Below are positions 55,776 to 64,000 of a stretch of 64,000 nucleotides of DNA, one piece after another. The notes under the pieces were generated by a model, which was given only the letters and a program-made list of their open reading frames with translations, was not told the origin of the DNA and did not search any database. Position 1 is the first letter of the stretch. The number at the start of each line of letters is the position of its first letter. The stretch comes from Flaviramulus multivorans (GTDB taxonomy: Bacteria; Bacteroidota; Bacteroidia; Flavobacteriales; Flavobacteriaceae). A program made the translations under genes and the position numbers. Location of the stretch: the NCBI RefSeq assembly GCF_021728415.1, contig NZ_JAKKDV010000002.1, positions 62,001-126,000 on the forward strand, written 5' to 3'.

Positions 55776-56654
55776 TTATTTCAGCGTAAACTCAGAAGTT
55801 GCAACTAAATCTTTTTCATTAAAAACGTTTACTATATAACGTCCTGTAGCAAAATCACCATTAGAAGTTATAAACTCACAAATGTTTAAGTTGTCGTTTT
55901 CGTAGTTAAACTTACTAATTAAGCTATAGTTTAAAGTTTTCTCACCAAATGATACTTGCTCATTTAAACCTAAAGTGTTGTTTTTAGAATCAATTACTTG
56001 AACATATAATTCTTGCTCACCTGCTTGAATCAACTTGTTTTTAGCAACAATAAAACAAACTCTAATTTTATCACTACGACTAGCTCTTTCAGTAGGGATT
56101 ACTTTACCAGAAGTTCTAACAATAACACCTGAAGCTTTTAAATCTACAGCGGTAAGTACTGATGCGTTAGATACAACTTCAGCTAAAGCATTGTTTTGTA
56201 CTAATAAAGAATCTGTGAAAATTGTACGCTCTTCTAAACGAACTCTTGTACTATCTAAAGACGTAGCTAAATAAGAATTCTCTAATTTTAAAGAATCGTT
56301 TTGAGCTAATAATACGTCCATTTCTTTTTGTAAAGACATGTATTTTTGCTTATATCTCCATAAACTTTTTACGTTAGTCTCCGATATTTTTAATGAATCA
56401 ATTAAACCTTGAATACGTGCTCTAGCTTCAATTAAATTATTGTTAGCTACTTCATTCTCTCCTATAGCTTCGTCATATTGCTTAGCCATAGCGTTTAAAT
56501 CATTCATTACTAATTCTTTCTGCTCAGTTAAATCTTTCTCTACTTTTTTGCTGTTAGAGTATAAGTTCATGGTATAAAATCCAGTTGCCAAAAATAAAAC
56601 TACTGCAATACCTAATGCTACTTTAAGCCCCATGCTGCTTTTGTTGTTTTCCAT
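55776..56654 (-). CDS. Membrane-anchored coiled-coil protein of unknown function
   Basis: The protein has 292 residues. One N-terminal membrane helix (LKVALGIAVVLFLATGFYTM) is followed by about 140 residues of heptad-like coiled coil (KKVEKDLTEQKELVMNDLNA onward) and a C-terminal beta-rich domain (VRTSGKVIPTERASRSDKIRV to YIVNVFNEKDLVATSEFTLK). The topology suggests a periplasmic C terminus. Similar flavobacterial proteins are sometimes labelled as chromosome-partition proteins without support; I see no ParA motifs. It is a single-gene unit with its own terminator. Confidence 0.7.
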   Translation of the reverse strand: MENNKSSMGLKVALGIAVVLFLATGFYTMNLYSNSKKVEKDLTEQKELVMNDLNAMAKQYDEAIGENEVANNNLIEARARIQGLIDSLKISETNVKSLWRYKQKYMSLQKEMDVLLAQNDSLKLENSYLATSLDSTRVRLEERTIFTDSLLVQNNALAEVVSNASVLTAVDLKASGVIVRTSGKVIPTERASRSDKIRVCFIVAKNKLIQAGEQELYVQVIDSKNNTLGLNEQVSFGEKTLNYSLISKFNYENDNLNICEFITSNGDFATGRYIVNVFNEKDLVATSEFTLK

Positions 56655-56762
56655 AATTACTTGTTTTTAGTGTTCTTAAAAGTTAATCTTGTTTTAATTT
56701 TTATATTTTTATTTAAATGCTTTAATTAATGATGTATTTTTATATCCAAACTATATTTTTTC

Positions 56763-57782
56763 ATGGATAAACTGGTTTTATTTAACAATACGACTCGTAA
56801 TAAATTATTAAACAAACGCTCCGGTGAATCCAAATTTGGTCAAAATGTTCAAATATTAACCCGCATTTCCAATATATACGAGCAACTTAAAAATTTAGAC
56901 GTTGACTATGTAATTTTTGGTATACCTGAAGATGTTGGAGTATTCGCAAACTTAGGAAATACGGGCACTTCAAAAGCTTGGGATGCTACTTTAAAAATTT
57001 TATTAAATATTCAAAATAACCAATTTACAAAAGCTAATAGGGTTTTAATTCTTGGACATTTAGATTTTTCTGATGAATTGCTTGAAGCATCAAACCTAAA
57101 TCCATGGAAAAAAAAGGATGTTATAAAGGCTAGAAAAATTGTGGAAATTATTGACTCATATGTTTCCGATTTAATTCATCAAATTGTACTTGCAGGCAAA
57201 AAACCTATCATAGTAGGTGGTGGACATAATAATGCGTACGGGAATATAAAAGGAACTAGTTTAGCTTTAAGTAAGGCCATAAACGTTATTAATTTTGATG
57301 CGCATTCTGATTTTAGACCTGAAGAAGGCAGACACAGTGGTAATGGTTTTAGTTACGCTTTCGCGGAAGGGTTTTTAGGTAACTATTTTATTTTTGGAAT
57401 ACATGAAAATTATACGTCTGATGCCATTTTTAAAACACTTAACAAATTTAAAAACATAAAGTATAATACGTTTGAAGCTTTAGAAGTTAGAGATGAACTT
57501 AAATTTAAAAGTGAACTCAAAAATGCTTTGAAACACGTGTCTGAAGCGAAATTTGGCATTGAAATAGATTGTGATACTATTGAAAATATACCAAGTAGTG
57601 CTATAACTCCAAGTGGGTTTAGTGTCGCTAAAACAAGACGCTTTTTAAATGTATTTGCAAGACATGAAAACGCCTGTTATTTACATATTTGTGAAGCAGC
57701 ACCAACCAAAAAAACAGCTAACCAAGTTGGTAAACTAATTACTTATTTAATAACTGATTTTATTAGAGCTAATGACCGTTGA
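56763..57782 (+). CDS. Arginase/formimidoylglutamase family hydrolase
   Basis: The protein has 339 residues. The binuclear Mn site is complete: GGGHNNAYG, NVINFDAHSDFRP (D-A-H-x-D) and FGIEIDCDTIEN (D-x-D). YAFAEGFLGNYFIFGIHEN fits formimidoylglutamase-like members common in Bacteroidota. It would hydrolyse a guanidino or formimino substrate; no other hut or arginine genes are beside it, so the substrate is unproven. It overlaps the next acetyltransferase gene by 11 bp. Confidence 0.82.
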   Translation: MDKLVLFNNTTRNKLLNKRSGESKFGQNVQILTRISNIYEQLKNLDVDYVIFGIPEDVGVFANLGNTGTSKAWDATLKILLNIQNNQFTKANRVLILGHLDFSDELLEASNLNPWKKKDVIKARKIVEIIDSYVSDLIHQIVLAGKKPIIVGGGHNNAYGNIKGTSLALSKAINVINFDAHSDFRPEEGRHSGNGFSYAFAEGFLGNYFIFGIHENYTSDAIFKTLNKFKNIKYNTFEALEVRDELKFKSELKNALKHVSEAKFGIEIDCDTIENIPSSAITPSGFSVAKTRRFLNVFARHENACYLHICEAAPTKKTANQVGKLITYLITDFIRANDR

Positions 57783-58236
57783 TATTATTTCTTTTGAAAA
57801 ACAATATTCTAAGGATTTTTATGAATTAAATAAAGAATGGTTGGAAACGTTTTTTTATGTAGAACCCTTTGATGAAGAAGTTTTAAGCAATCCAGATAAA
57901 TACATTATTAATAAAGGAGGTCACATATTTTTTGCAAAACTTAACGATACTATTGTTGGTACCGTTGCTTTAATGCCTATGAGAGAGAAAGGTTTATTTG
58001 AGCTCACAAAAATGGCAGTTTCACCTAACTATCGTGGTTATAAAATAGGTCAAAAATTGATGCAGTATTGCATTGATTTTGCAAAGTCAATGAGGTTACC
58101 TAAGCTTATACTCTATTCTAACACCAAGTTAGAAAATGCTATTTATATTTATAGAAAATACGGCTTTGTTGAAATTCCTGTAGAAGCAGATAGCCCCTAT
58201 AAGCGCAGTAATATTAAGATGGAATTGGTGTTTTAG
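57772..58236 (+). CDS. GNAT family N-acetyltransferase
   Basis: The protein has 154 residues. GNAT motif A is LFELTKMAVSPNYRGYKIGQ and the second part is KLILYSNTKLENAIYIYRKYGFVEIP. It is translationally coupled to the arginase-family gene through an 11-bp overlap, so it may modify the same amino-acid or polyamine pool. Its stop is 3 bp from the convergent stop of the next gene. Confidence 0.87.
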   Translation: MTVDIISFEKQYSKDFYELNKEWLETFFYVEPFDEEVLSNPDKYIINKGGHIFFAKLNDTIVGTVALMPMREKGLFELTKMAVSPNYRGYKIGQKLMQYCIDFAKSMRLPKLILYSNTKLENAIYIYRKYGFVEIPVEADSPYKRSNIKMELVF

Positions 58237-58239
58237 AAA

Positions 58240-59937
58240 TTAGTCACCAACCGCCTTCAACGAATCAATCTGCCTTTGAAGTTTTTCTAACAATTCAGTC
58301 TTATCATCCTTTACTGGAATAATTTTATTAATAGAGTCTAGTACCGTTTCACCTAACTCAATATTTTTTGTTTCTTCAGTAAAATAATAGCCTATACCTT
58401 CACTAGCTCTCCATGCTTCATTTAATTGGTCGTAAACCGTTTTATCCCATTGGCTTGGGTGTTTTACATCAATCCAAACCACATCCCTGTATTCACTATC
58501 AATCAATACTAAATCTGGTGTCGCAGAACCATCAAATTGTTGTGCATTTTTATCACTGATAGACGACACCGTTCCCATAAAAAACATACGCTTTCTACCT
58601 GCTATGTCTTTTATATAGGGTCTAAATTCTACTGGCGTATTGGCTGTCCAATCATATTCTTTACGTGATTCTTTCACTTTTAAAGGCATTGCAGAAACAC
58701 CTGCATATCCTTGCTTTTTTGAAGCATGATCATAATAGTACAACTTATCGGTTCCATCAGCTGGAATTAAAACACTAAAGGTTAAACTAGTACGCTCATT
58801 TCCTACAGGTTCTAAACCAAACCAATGATACAGTCCGCTATAAGCATCTGTATTTGTGTCTGAAAAATCAAAATCAGTTACATAAGGTTGCTGGTTCTGG
58901 TCTTTAGGCATTTCTGGAATTTTTACAGCGGTTTCCATATTCCAAGGTAACGGATCGCTGAATCCGCCTAAAAACTTTAACGACTCTGCCTGAAGCTGTG
59001 ATACTTTTTCAGCTAATGTGTTTTGACGTGTTAAGTACGGATAATTTTTCATTTCATCCGGACTTATATAAGTGCCTTTTCCTATCAAAATACGCTCCAA
59101 ATAATCTTTAAAATCGTGCTCTCCACTATTAACAACCATCACACCACCAAAAGTTGGATATGGGAATAAAAAACCTTTCCACTTTATTAAACTAACTACT
59201 TGTACCCATTGCCCTGTATCGTTTTTCATATAATAGGTATCGCTAGGTTCCATGGTGAATAACTGAAAGAAATTAAAGCGCTGTACTACGGCATTATAGG
59301 TGTTTCTACTAAATTTTAACGACTCGCCTATTGAAAACGTAACGGATATTCTATTTTCACTTGAAAACCTTGGAAATGGTGTGGTACTGGATACAGCAAA
59401 AACCTCTTCGGTGTTATCAGTCATTCCCTGCCATACATATTTTTCGGTAGGCTGAATTGCCATGGTCCATTTGTTCTCATTACCAATTCTTACTAAATGT
59501 GGAAGCGATACATCTTTAGTTTCGCCAACGCTTTCATTTGCCATAGAAAAAATGTTTCGTAAAGGTTGAATACGCTCATTTTGGGTTAATGGTAACTCGT
59601 TTATCTCAACTTTATTCAGATTATTAAAAACATTGTAGGTTTTCATATAATCATACATTTTAAAGTGCCAACCTACAACGTATAATATCCCAAAGAAAAT
59701 AACTAATAATGCCAAAATACCAAGTCTACCGCTGGTACTAGGGCTTCTTCTAAACTTGCGTAATCCAAAAAATAACACAATGGCGCTTAACAGAATAACG
59801 AATATATATTTTCGAAGAAATAGTAAAGCCGGTTGATAATCATCACGTAAAACAAATAATGTTATCAATAGAATAATTGAAACAATAATGGTTATTGTTT
59901 TTTGCTTTTTGCCTTTATTCCAGTAGTTCTTTATCAT
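58240..59937 (-). CDS. Membrane protein with large soluble domain, unknown function (AAA/NudK operon)
   Basis: The protein has 565 residues. Three helices lie in the first 100 residues (TIIVSIILLITLFVL; YIFVILLSAIVLFFGL; LGILALLVIFFGILYVVG). A long soluble part follows, beta-rich, with VRIGNENKWTMAIQPTEKYV, WVQVVSLIKWKGFLFPYPTF and VWIDVKHPSQWDKTVYDQLN. A short C-terminal helix ends in LEKLQRQIDSLKAVG. I recognise no family. It overlaps the upstream 171-residue gene by 4 bp and is last in the operon. Confidence 0.7.
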   Translation of the reverse strand: MIKNYWNKGKKQKTITIIVSIILLITLFVLRDDYQPALLFLRKYIFVILLSAIVLFFGLRKFRRSPSTSGRLGILALLVIFFGILYVVGWHFKMYDYMKTYNVFNNLNKVEINELPLTQNERIQPLRNIFSMANESVGETKDVSLPHLVRIGNENKWTMAIQPTEKYVWQGMTDNTEEVFAVSSTTPFPRFSSENRISVTFSIGESLKFSRNTYNAVVQRFNFFQLFTMEPSDTYYMKNDTGQWVQVVSLIKWKGFLFPYPTFGGVMVVNSGEHDFKDYLERILIGKGTYISPDEMKNYPYLTRQNTLAEKVSQLQAESLKFLGGFSDPLPWNMETAVKIPEMPKDQNQQPYVTDFDFSDTNTDAYSGLYHWFGLEPVGNERTSLTFSVLIPADGTDKLYYYDHASKKQGYAGVSAMPLKVKESRKEYDWTANTPVEFRPYIKDIAGRKRMFFMGTVSSISDKNAQQFDGSATPDLVLIDSEYRDVVWIDVKHPSQWDKTVYDQLNEAWRASEGIGYYFTEETKNIELGETVLDSINKIIPVKDDKTELLEKLQRQIDSLKAVGD

Positions 59938-60449
59938 AATAGACCTTTATCTTTTAATCGTTCTCTGGCACTTTTCTCTTCAGTTTTTGGTGCTTCTTTA
60001 GTTTCTTCAACGACCTCTTCAGCATCTTTTGTTTTTAAATCTTCAATAAAATCCTTTCCTTTTTCAATAGTATCATGAACGATGTCTTCTAAGGAATCAC
60101 TTTTTTCTTCAATAACCTCACTTGATTTAAATATAAAATTAGCTAAATAAGTTCCGACTAGCGTTCCAACAATCATAGATGCAAAAATGGAAATGGTTGC
60201 TAAATCAATAGGAATTAAAAATCGCGTAACTACAATACCCATTAAAAACAGAAAGCCAATAAATACTAGCCTTATAATAAACTTTTGTTGGTATACGAAC
60301 CCTGTCTTATCATTAGGTTTCATTTGTAATTCCTTCGAATACATAAGTTTATTAAAAAATCTATATAAACCGTTTCCGTGAGATTCTCTCCAGTATATTA
60401 ATGCTCCAAATAGTATGGATGCGATAAAAATGATTAGTTCTAGTGTCAT
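59934..60449 (-). CDS. Small membrane protein with acidic coiled tail, unknown function (AAA/NudK operon)
   Basis: The protein has 171 residues. Helices lie near the start (LIIFIASILFGALIYW) and in the middle (LVFIGFLFLMGIVVTRFLI; ISIFASMIVGTLVGTYLANF). The tail after residue 115 is Glu/Lys-rich (EEKSDSLEDIVHDTIEKGKD), with a final KTEEKSARERLKDKGLL. The family is unknown. A small inverted repeat (AGACTA...TAGTCT, 60463-60484) lies in the 44-bp gap upstream. Confidence 0.7.
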   Translation of the reverse strand: MTLELIIFIASILFGALIYWRESHGNGLYRFFNKLMYSKELQMKPNDKTGFVYQQKFIIRLVFIGFLFLMGIVVTRFLIPIDLATISIFASMIVGTLVGTYLANFIFKSSEVIEEKSDSLEDIVHDTIEKGKDFIEDLKTKDAEEVVEETKEAPKTEEKSARERLKDKGLL

Positions 60450-60493
60450 GGTTATATTTTTAAAAGACTATTTATAAAATTAGTCTATAATTA

Positions 60494-61729
60494 TTAAATA
60501 TTGTTACTAATAGTTTCAATAGCCCAATCTTTAAGGGAATCGTCCCATGTTTTAAAGCTTTCATAAAACGTTTCCTTATCGTACCAATACCAATACAAAA
60601 CATCTTTAGGAGCTATATTAACCAACAATTTCCAGATTAAATCTTGATGTTTTACATCTAACGAAGAATGCGGTTCGTGTAATGACTCAAAGAATTTTAA
60701 ATCGACAATATCAGCTATTTTAAACTCATTGCTGTTTTCCAGTTTTTCCAAATAACGTTCTACACTCATCACCTTTTTTCGCGATTCGATATCTAACTTA
60801 TTTAAATAACTTTTATATAAAATAGGGTCGTTCAATATATCCCTTACAGGATGTTGTGTCTTTTTTAAATACTGTGCAAACTCGAATTTCTTGATACGCT
60901 CGTAACGTTCAGTTTTTACAACTTTTTCTAAATCATATTCAATTATTATATGATCACGTAACTTATCCATAAGTTCGGGTTGCTCTATATGGTAGATAAG
61001 CACATCATAATTAGTATCCTTTATGGCTTCTTTGTACCATTTTAAATCTTCGAAAACAACAATAGGTGAAATAAAATCTCGTAGTATATAAACGCCTCCA
61101 AAAGCTCTGGTGTAAAAGGAGTTTGTTGTGAATTGAAGTTCGTGTAAATCTAAATCACGATAGCGTAAATCGCCATATTTTTTAGCCGAATCCAGTAATT
61201 GTTGATGAATAGTTTCATCAATAAAATTATTATCTCGATTAAAAGTGTCAACCAATTCTAACTGCGTTTTTTGAATTTTATCTAAATTATCTATGAGATG
61301 AAAATGAATGGTAACATTATTATATTTTAAAACATCTAAAGGTTCGTAAAAAGCATCGATACCTTGATCAAAATCTAAACAAATTGCACAATCTCGGGTA
61401 ATATCTTTAATTTTCTCACCATGAATTTTAAAAACATATTTCATCATGTCTCTATCAAAAGTGTGAATAGGCAAATACACGGGCTTTCCTTTTTGTAATG
61501 GTGAAATAAGAATTCCGTGAGGATTTGCTTCGCCGTTATTTAAATAGTTTAGGTCATCTTTCTCTTCGGCAACTTCAGGGCTCCATCCAATACCATCAAT
61601 AGAAAATGTTTTAAGCTTAGTTGCTGTAAACCCAAGTTTTACCAAGCATTTATTATAACGCTCAACCAGCTTTCCACTTACTGGTATTAATTCACTTCTA
61701 TATAAATTGGCTTGTTTTAGTTTGTCCAT
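60494..61729 (-). CDS. Unknown cytosolic protein (AAA/NudK operon)
   Basis: The protein has 411 residues with no signal peptide or membrane helix. It opens MDKLKQANLYRSELIPVSGK and contains GIGWSPEVAEEKDDLNYLNN, HGILISPLQKGKPVYLPIHT and a Tyr/Trp-rich end (DVLYWYWYDKETFYESFKTW). I recognise no domain with confidence; related hypothetical proteins are known to me only from similar flavobacterial gene clusters. It starts 1 nt after the NudK-like stop, so it is tightly linked to that gene. Confidence 0.7.
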   Translation of the reverse strand: MDKLKQANLYRSELIPVSGKLVERYNKCLVKLGFTATKLKTFSIDGIGWSPEVAEEKDDLNYLNNGEANPHGILISPLQKGKPVYLPIHTFDRDMMKYVFKIHGEKIKDITRDCAICLDFDQGIDAFYEPLDVLKYNNVTIHFHLIDNLDKIQKTQLELVDTFNRDNNFIDETIHQQLLDSAKKYGDLRYRDLDLHELQFTTNSFYTRAFGGVYILRDFISPIVVFEDLKWYKEAIKDTNYDVLIYHIEQPELMDKLRDHIIIEYDLEKVVKTERYERIKKFEFAQYLKKTQHPVRDILNDPILYKSYLNKLDIESRKKVMSVERYLEKLENSNEFKIADIVDLKFFESLHEPHSSLDVKHQDLIWKLLVNIAPKDVLYWYWYDKETFYESFKTWDDSLKDWAIETISNNI

Positions 61730-61730
61730 A

Positions 61731-62315
61731 CTAATCTAATAACCTATTAATTTGGGCATATTGTAACAACACAATGGTTCTAGTATCTTCAATCTTTCCG
61801 CTATTAAGCATATCAATGGCTTCAGTAAACGGAATTTCAAGAACCTCAATATCTTCATGTTCGCTATCCAACCCGCCTCCATCGTTAACTTTCATAGTAT
61901 CTGTATATTCTCCCACAAAAAAGTGCATTTTTTCAGTCATAACTCCAGGTGATGAGTATGCTTCATACACTTTTTTAACCGTTTTAATTCTATAGCCTAC
62001 TTCTTCTTCAACCTCTCTAATAATGCAAGCTTCAGGGTTGTCTTTATCTAATAAACCGGCACATATTTCAATAATAAACCCATCTTTATTGTCATTTAAA
62101 TACGTGGGCATTCTAAACTGCTTTATTAAGATTATTGTTTGCTTTTCTTTATTATAAAGTAATATTCCTGCACCATCACCTCTATCGTAAACTTCTCGCA
62201 TTTGATTTACCCATGTACCATTATCCATCAAATACTGAAAATTGTATTTTTTAAGAATATAATGATTATCAGAAAGCAAAGTGCTTTGTATGTTTTTTAA
62301 ACGATTACTACTCAT
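61731..62315 (-). CDS. NUDIX hydrolase, NudK (GDP-sugar pyrophosphatase)-like
   Basis: I chose the ATG at 62315 (MSSNRLKNIQSTLLSDNHYI, 194 residues); one at 62345 would overlap the ATPase gene further. The NUDIX box is intact at about residues 87-108 (GLLDKDNPEACIIREVEEEVG, with REVEEE). YDRGDGAGILLYNKEKQTII and SPGVMTEKMHFFVGEY match the NudK/ADP-ribose pyrophosphatase family, which cleaves GDP-mannose or ADP-ribose. Its start overlaps the AAA gene end by 8 bp, so the two are translationally coupled. Confidence 0.86.
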   Translation of the reverse strand: MSSNRLKNIQSTLLSDNHYILKKYNFQYLMDNGTWVNQMREVYDRGDGAGILLYNKEKQTIILIKQFRMPTYLNDNKDGFIIEICAGLLDKDNPEACIIREVEEEVGYRIKTVKKVYEAYSSPGVMTEKMHFFVGEYTDTMKVNDGGGLDSEHEDIEVLEIPFTEAIDMLNSGKIEDTRTIVLLQYAQINRLLD

Positions 62316-64000
62316 TATCAAATGTTTTTCTAGCCGCTGTTTCAATGTTTAATTGATTGACTCTAGCATCAACTTTACGTTTGAAATCGGTATCAGCAAT
62401 GGTAGCCACATTATCCAAATAACGTACGACTTCCTGTCGACGAATCTCTGAAAAATCCAAACCTTTCATATTAGCACGCATCAGCTCTTGAAGCATATTA
62501 AACTTGGTTTCATAATCTTGTTTGAAATAAATTTCAGGATTTTCAAACCAGTTTTCTTCTAAATCAAAATCGGTTAATCGCAACGACACAGCACTTTGAA
62601 TGTTTCGAACATCACGCGAAGAGAAAAAGGGGAATGCCTTTTGCATTTCCTTGTATAAATTGGCATAAAACAAATGCTGATTGGTTTTAAATTGCTTCTC
62701 CACCTTATCATAAACTTCATGAACACGCTCCTCGGTCGGTTTATCAGTTACATTCAAAATCTCACCCATATTTTTTGCCAATCCTTGATCTTGGAGATAA
62801 CTATAATTTTCGGGCCCTTGCATGTTCACAAAATTTGGCATCGTTTCGTCTAGTTTTCGCCACCACAAATGATCTTGGTCTAAAAAGTCGTGTTCTGTTC
62901 TGGCGCCATCAATTTTAAAACGCCCTTGTACACGCGAAATAACCGCTTTATCAAGCATTTCAGGTAAATTGGTAAATAACCCAATGGAGCTATTCCCATA
63001 ATTTACCGCATAAGCACCTTCCGTATATCGTAAAAATACACCTATAACTTCTTTAACACCTGCCGAAACACCTTGAGCTGTACGCTCTTGTAAATTATTT
63101 TCGGCATCATCTATAGGCGCAAAAATAAGTTTAGTTGGGTCTTGTAAAGGTTTCATCCACTCTACCATTTTTTCAGCAGAACCACCTTGAAACGTTGAAA
63201 TAAGCGTATCTGGCATCGGGTGAAACAAAAATGGGATATCGAGCGTATCACAATGTTCTTTTAAACGTGTTGCAATAGCAGCAATCAACATGCTTTTTCC
63301 TGTACCAGGAATACCGTAGCCCATAAACACGGGCATAAAACCACCCAATTCTTGAAATGGATTCTTTTTAGCAACAAAATCGTAACTCAACATGCGCTCT
63401 GTTAATCGACGTGCAAAATGTTTTGCATCACGATTTCCTACAATTTGTTCAAATTGAATTTTATTAAACTCGACACTTTTTGCGGCACCTTGAAAAACAT
63501 TACTCCATCCCGAAACTGCAAAATCAGAGTTTTCAAGTTTATAGGTTCTATCTTCAATAGTTTCGGTGTATTCCAAACTACTTTTACGCAATTGAATTTC
63601 ATCAATCAAAGCCTCAAAATAAACCACCGTAAAATCAATGACATCTTTATCAGATTTTATAATATCTGGATGTCCTAAATATTTATCGTAATAAAATAAG
63701 CTACACGAAACTCCTTTTAATGGTGACATTAATGACACTTCGGGAATGCCTGCGAACTTTCGCTTCATAACACTTAAATCATCCGACGCATAAGGTTTTA
63801 ACTCGTTTAATATTTTATAGGATGTTGCAAATAACATAAAGGCCGTAGCCGTATGCATTTTACTTTCAAACTCACGCTTTCCATTAGTGTCTAAAGCTGA
63901 TTTATTTTCGTTTAAGCTAGATAACCCTGAGGCGTCATAATAACTGTCTTTTATCCAAATACCTAGTGTTAATCCTTCCTGAACGGCATAAAGTGTTTGG
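62308..64000 (-). CDS. AAA ATPase (5' end outside window)
   Basis: The frame is open from 62308 to the edge; the sequence before the internal ATG at 63858 stays in frame (QTLYAVQEGLTLGIWIKDSY), so the true start is outside. Numbered from that Met, Walker A is G182-I-P-G-T-G-K-S189, the Walker B region is LIFAPIDDAEN (D250-D251), and sensor-2-like TNLPEMLDKAVISRVQGRF follows. These are classic AAA features. The N-terminal domain is not recognised. It precedes a NudK-like gene (8-bp overlap) and unknown genes, implying a joint complex or pathway. Confidence 0.85.
   Translation of the reverse strand, partial: QTLYAVQEGLTLGIWIKDSYYDASGLSSLNENKSALDTNGKREFESKMHTATAFMLFATSYKILNELKPYASDDLSVMKRKFAGIPEVSLMSPLKGVSCSLFYYDKYLGHPDIIKSDKDVIDFTVVYFEALIDEIQLRKSSLEYTETIEDRTYKLENSDFAVSGWSNVFQGAAKSVEFNKIQFEQIVGNRDAKHFARRLTERMLSYDFVAKKNPFQELGGFMPVFMGYGIPGTGKSMLIAAIATRLKEHCDTLDIPFLFHPMPDTLISTFQGGSAEKMVEWMKPLQDPTKLIFAPIDDAENNLQERTAQGVSAGVKEVIGVFLRYTEGAYAVNYGNSSIGLFTNLPEMLDKAVISRVQGRFKIDGARTEHDFLDQDHLWWRKLDETMPNFVNMQGPENYSYLQDQGLAKNMGEILNVTDKPTEERVHEVYDKVEKQFKTNQHLFYANLYKEMQKAFPFFSSRDVRNIQSAVSLRLTDFDLEENWFENPEIYFKQDYETKFNMLQELMRANMKGLDFSEIRRQEVVRYLDNVATIADTDFKRKVDARVNQLNIETAARKTFDNE

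Noticed and set aside
56763-58236. hut or arginine catabolic operon
   Set aside because: Only the arginase-family hydrolase and an acetyltransferase are present; no hutH, hutU, hutI or arg genes occur in the window.
58240-64000. AAA/NudK operon as a known anti-phage (CBASS, Thoeris or similar) system
   Set aside because: No cyclase, TIR, nuclease or Cap-type effector is seen in the visible part; a defence role is not supported by sequence alone.

Overview
The window is AT-rich, densely coded bacterial chromosome that fits a gliding member of the Flavobacteriaceae (Bacteroidota). The evidence is a type IX secretion/gliding locus (an SprB-repeat adhesin, a PorP/SprF protein and a type B T9SS sorting domain), a tandem pair of CarboxypepD_reg/plug/OMP_b-brl receptors, a flavobacterial YfhO/DUF4834 pair, and Bacteroidetes-type -7 boxes (TAnnTTTG) in front of several genes, with no obvious Shine-Dalgarno sequences. 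I saw no rRNA, tRNA, CRISPR array, intact insertion sequence or prophage.

Layout. 1-9.2 kb (minus): T9SS/gliding locus, a type B-sorted Ig-like protein, then a long PorP/SprF protein, then a giant SprB-like adhesin that runs off the left edge. 9.4-12.5 kb: beta-helix surface protein, small secreted protein, lipoprotein hydrolase. 12.7-18.9 kb (minus): mnmE, an S1-domain CvfB-like protein, a DUF2853 protein, and a menaquinone block in the order menI-like, menF, menD. 19-22 kb: acetyltransferase, an unknown membrane protein, and an Arg/Asn-rich secreted protein behind a possible sigma-54 promoter. 22.1-27.6 kb (minus): flippase, glycosyltransferase, YfhO, DUF4834. 27.7-36 kb: outer-membrane protein, GNAT-like protein, an alpha-oxoamine synthase and a cysteine-synthase-like enzyme (candidate sulfonolipid pair), an S9 oligopeptidase, YbaB/EbfC, threonine aldolase. 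36.2-37.6 kb: two unknown membrane proteins, tail to tail. 37.8-44.8 kb: surface-glycan genes (GT14, three related GT2s, an acyltransferase, HAD and ATP-grasp). 45-46.4 kb: prfB with its programmed +1 frameshift, then an arsC-like gene. 46.5-51.7 kb: the duplicated receptors with duplicated promoters. 51.7-58.2 kb: housekeeping and small metabolic genes (peroxiredoxin, fumC, Crp/Fnr regulator, racemase, arginase-family hydrolase, acetyltransferase). 58.2-64 kb (minus): an operon of an AAA ATPase (running off the right edge), a NudK-like hydrolase, a 411-residue protein of unknown function and two membrane proteins.

How the genes may work together. The left end supplies a cell-surface adhesin with its probable outer-membrane partner. 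The glycan and flippase clusters supply surface polysaccharide. The oxoamine synthase plus cysteine-synthase-like pair could supply sulfonolipids, which earlier work on related bacteria links to gliding. The best candidate for an undescribed system is the 58-64 kb AAA/NudK/membrane operon: its gene order and overlaps imply one functional unit, but the sequence does not reveal its function.
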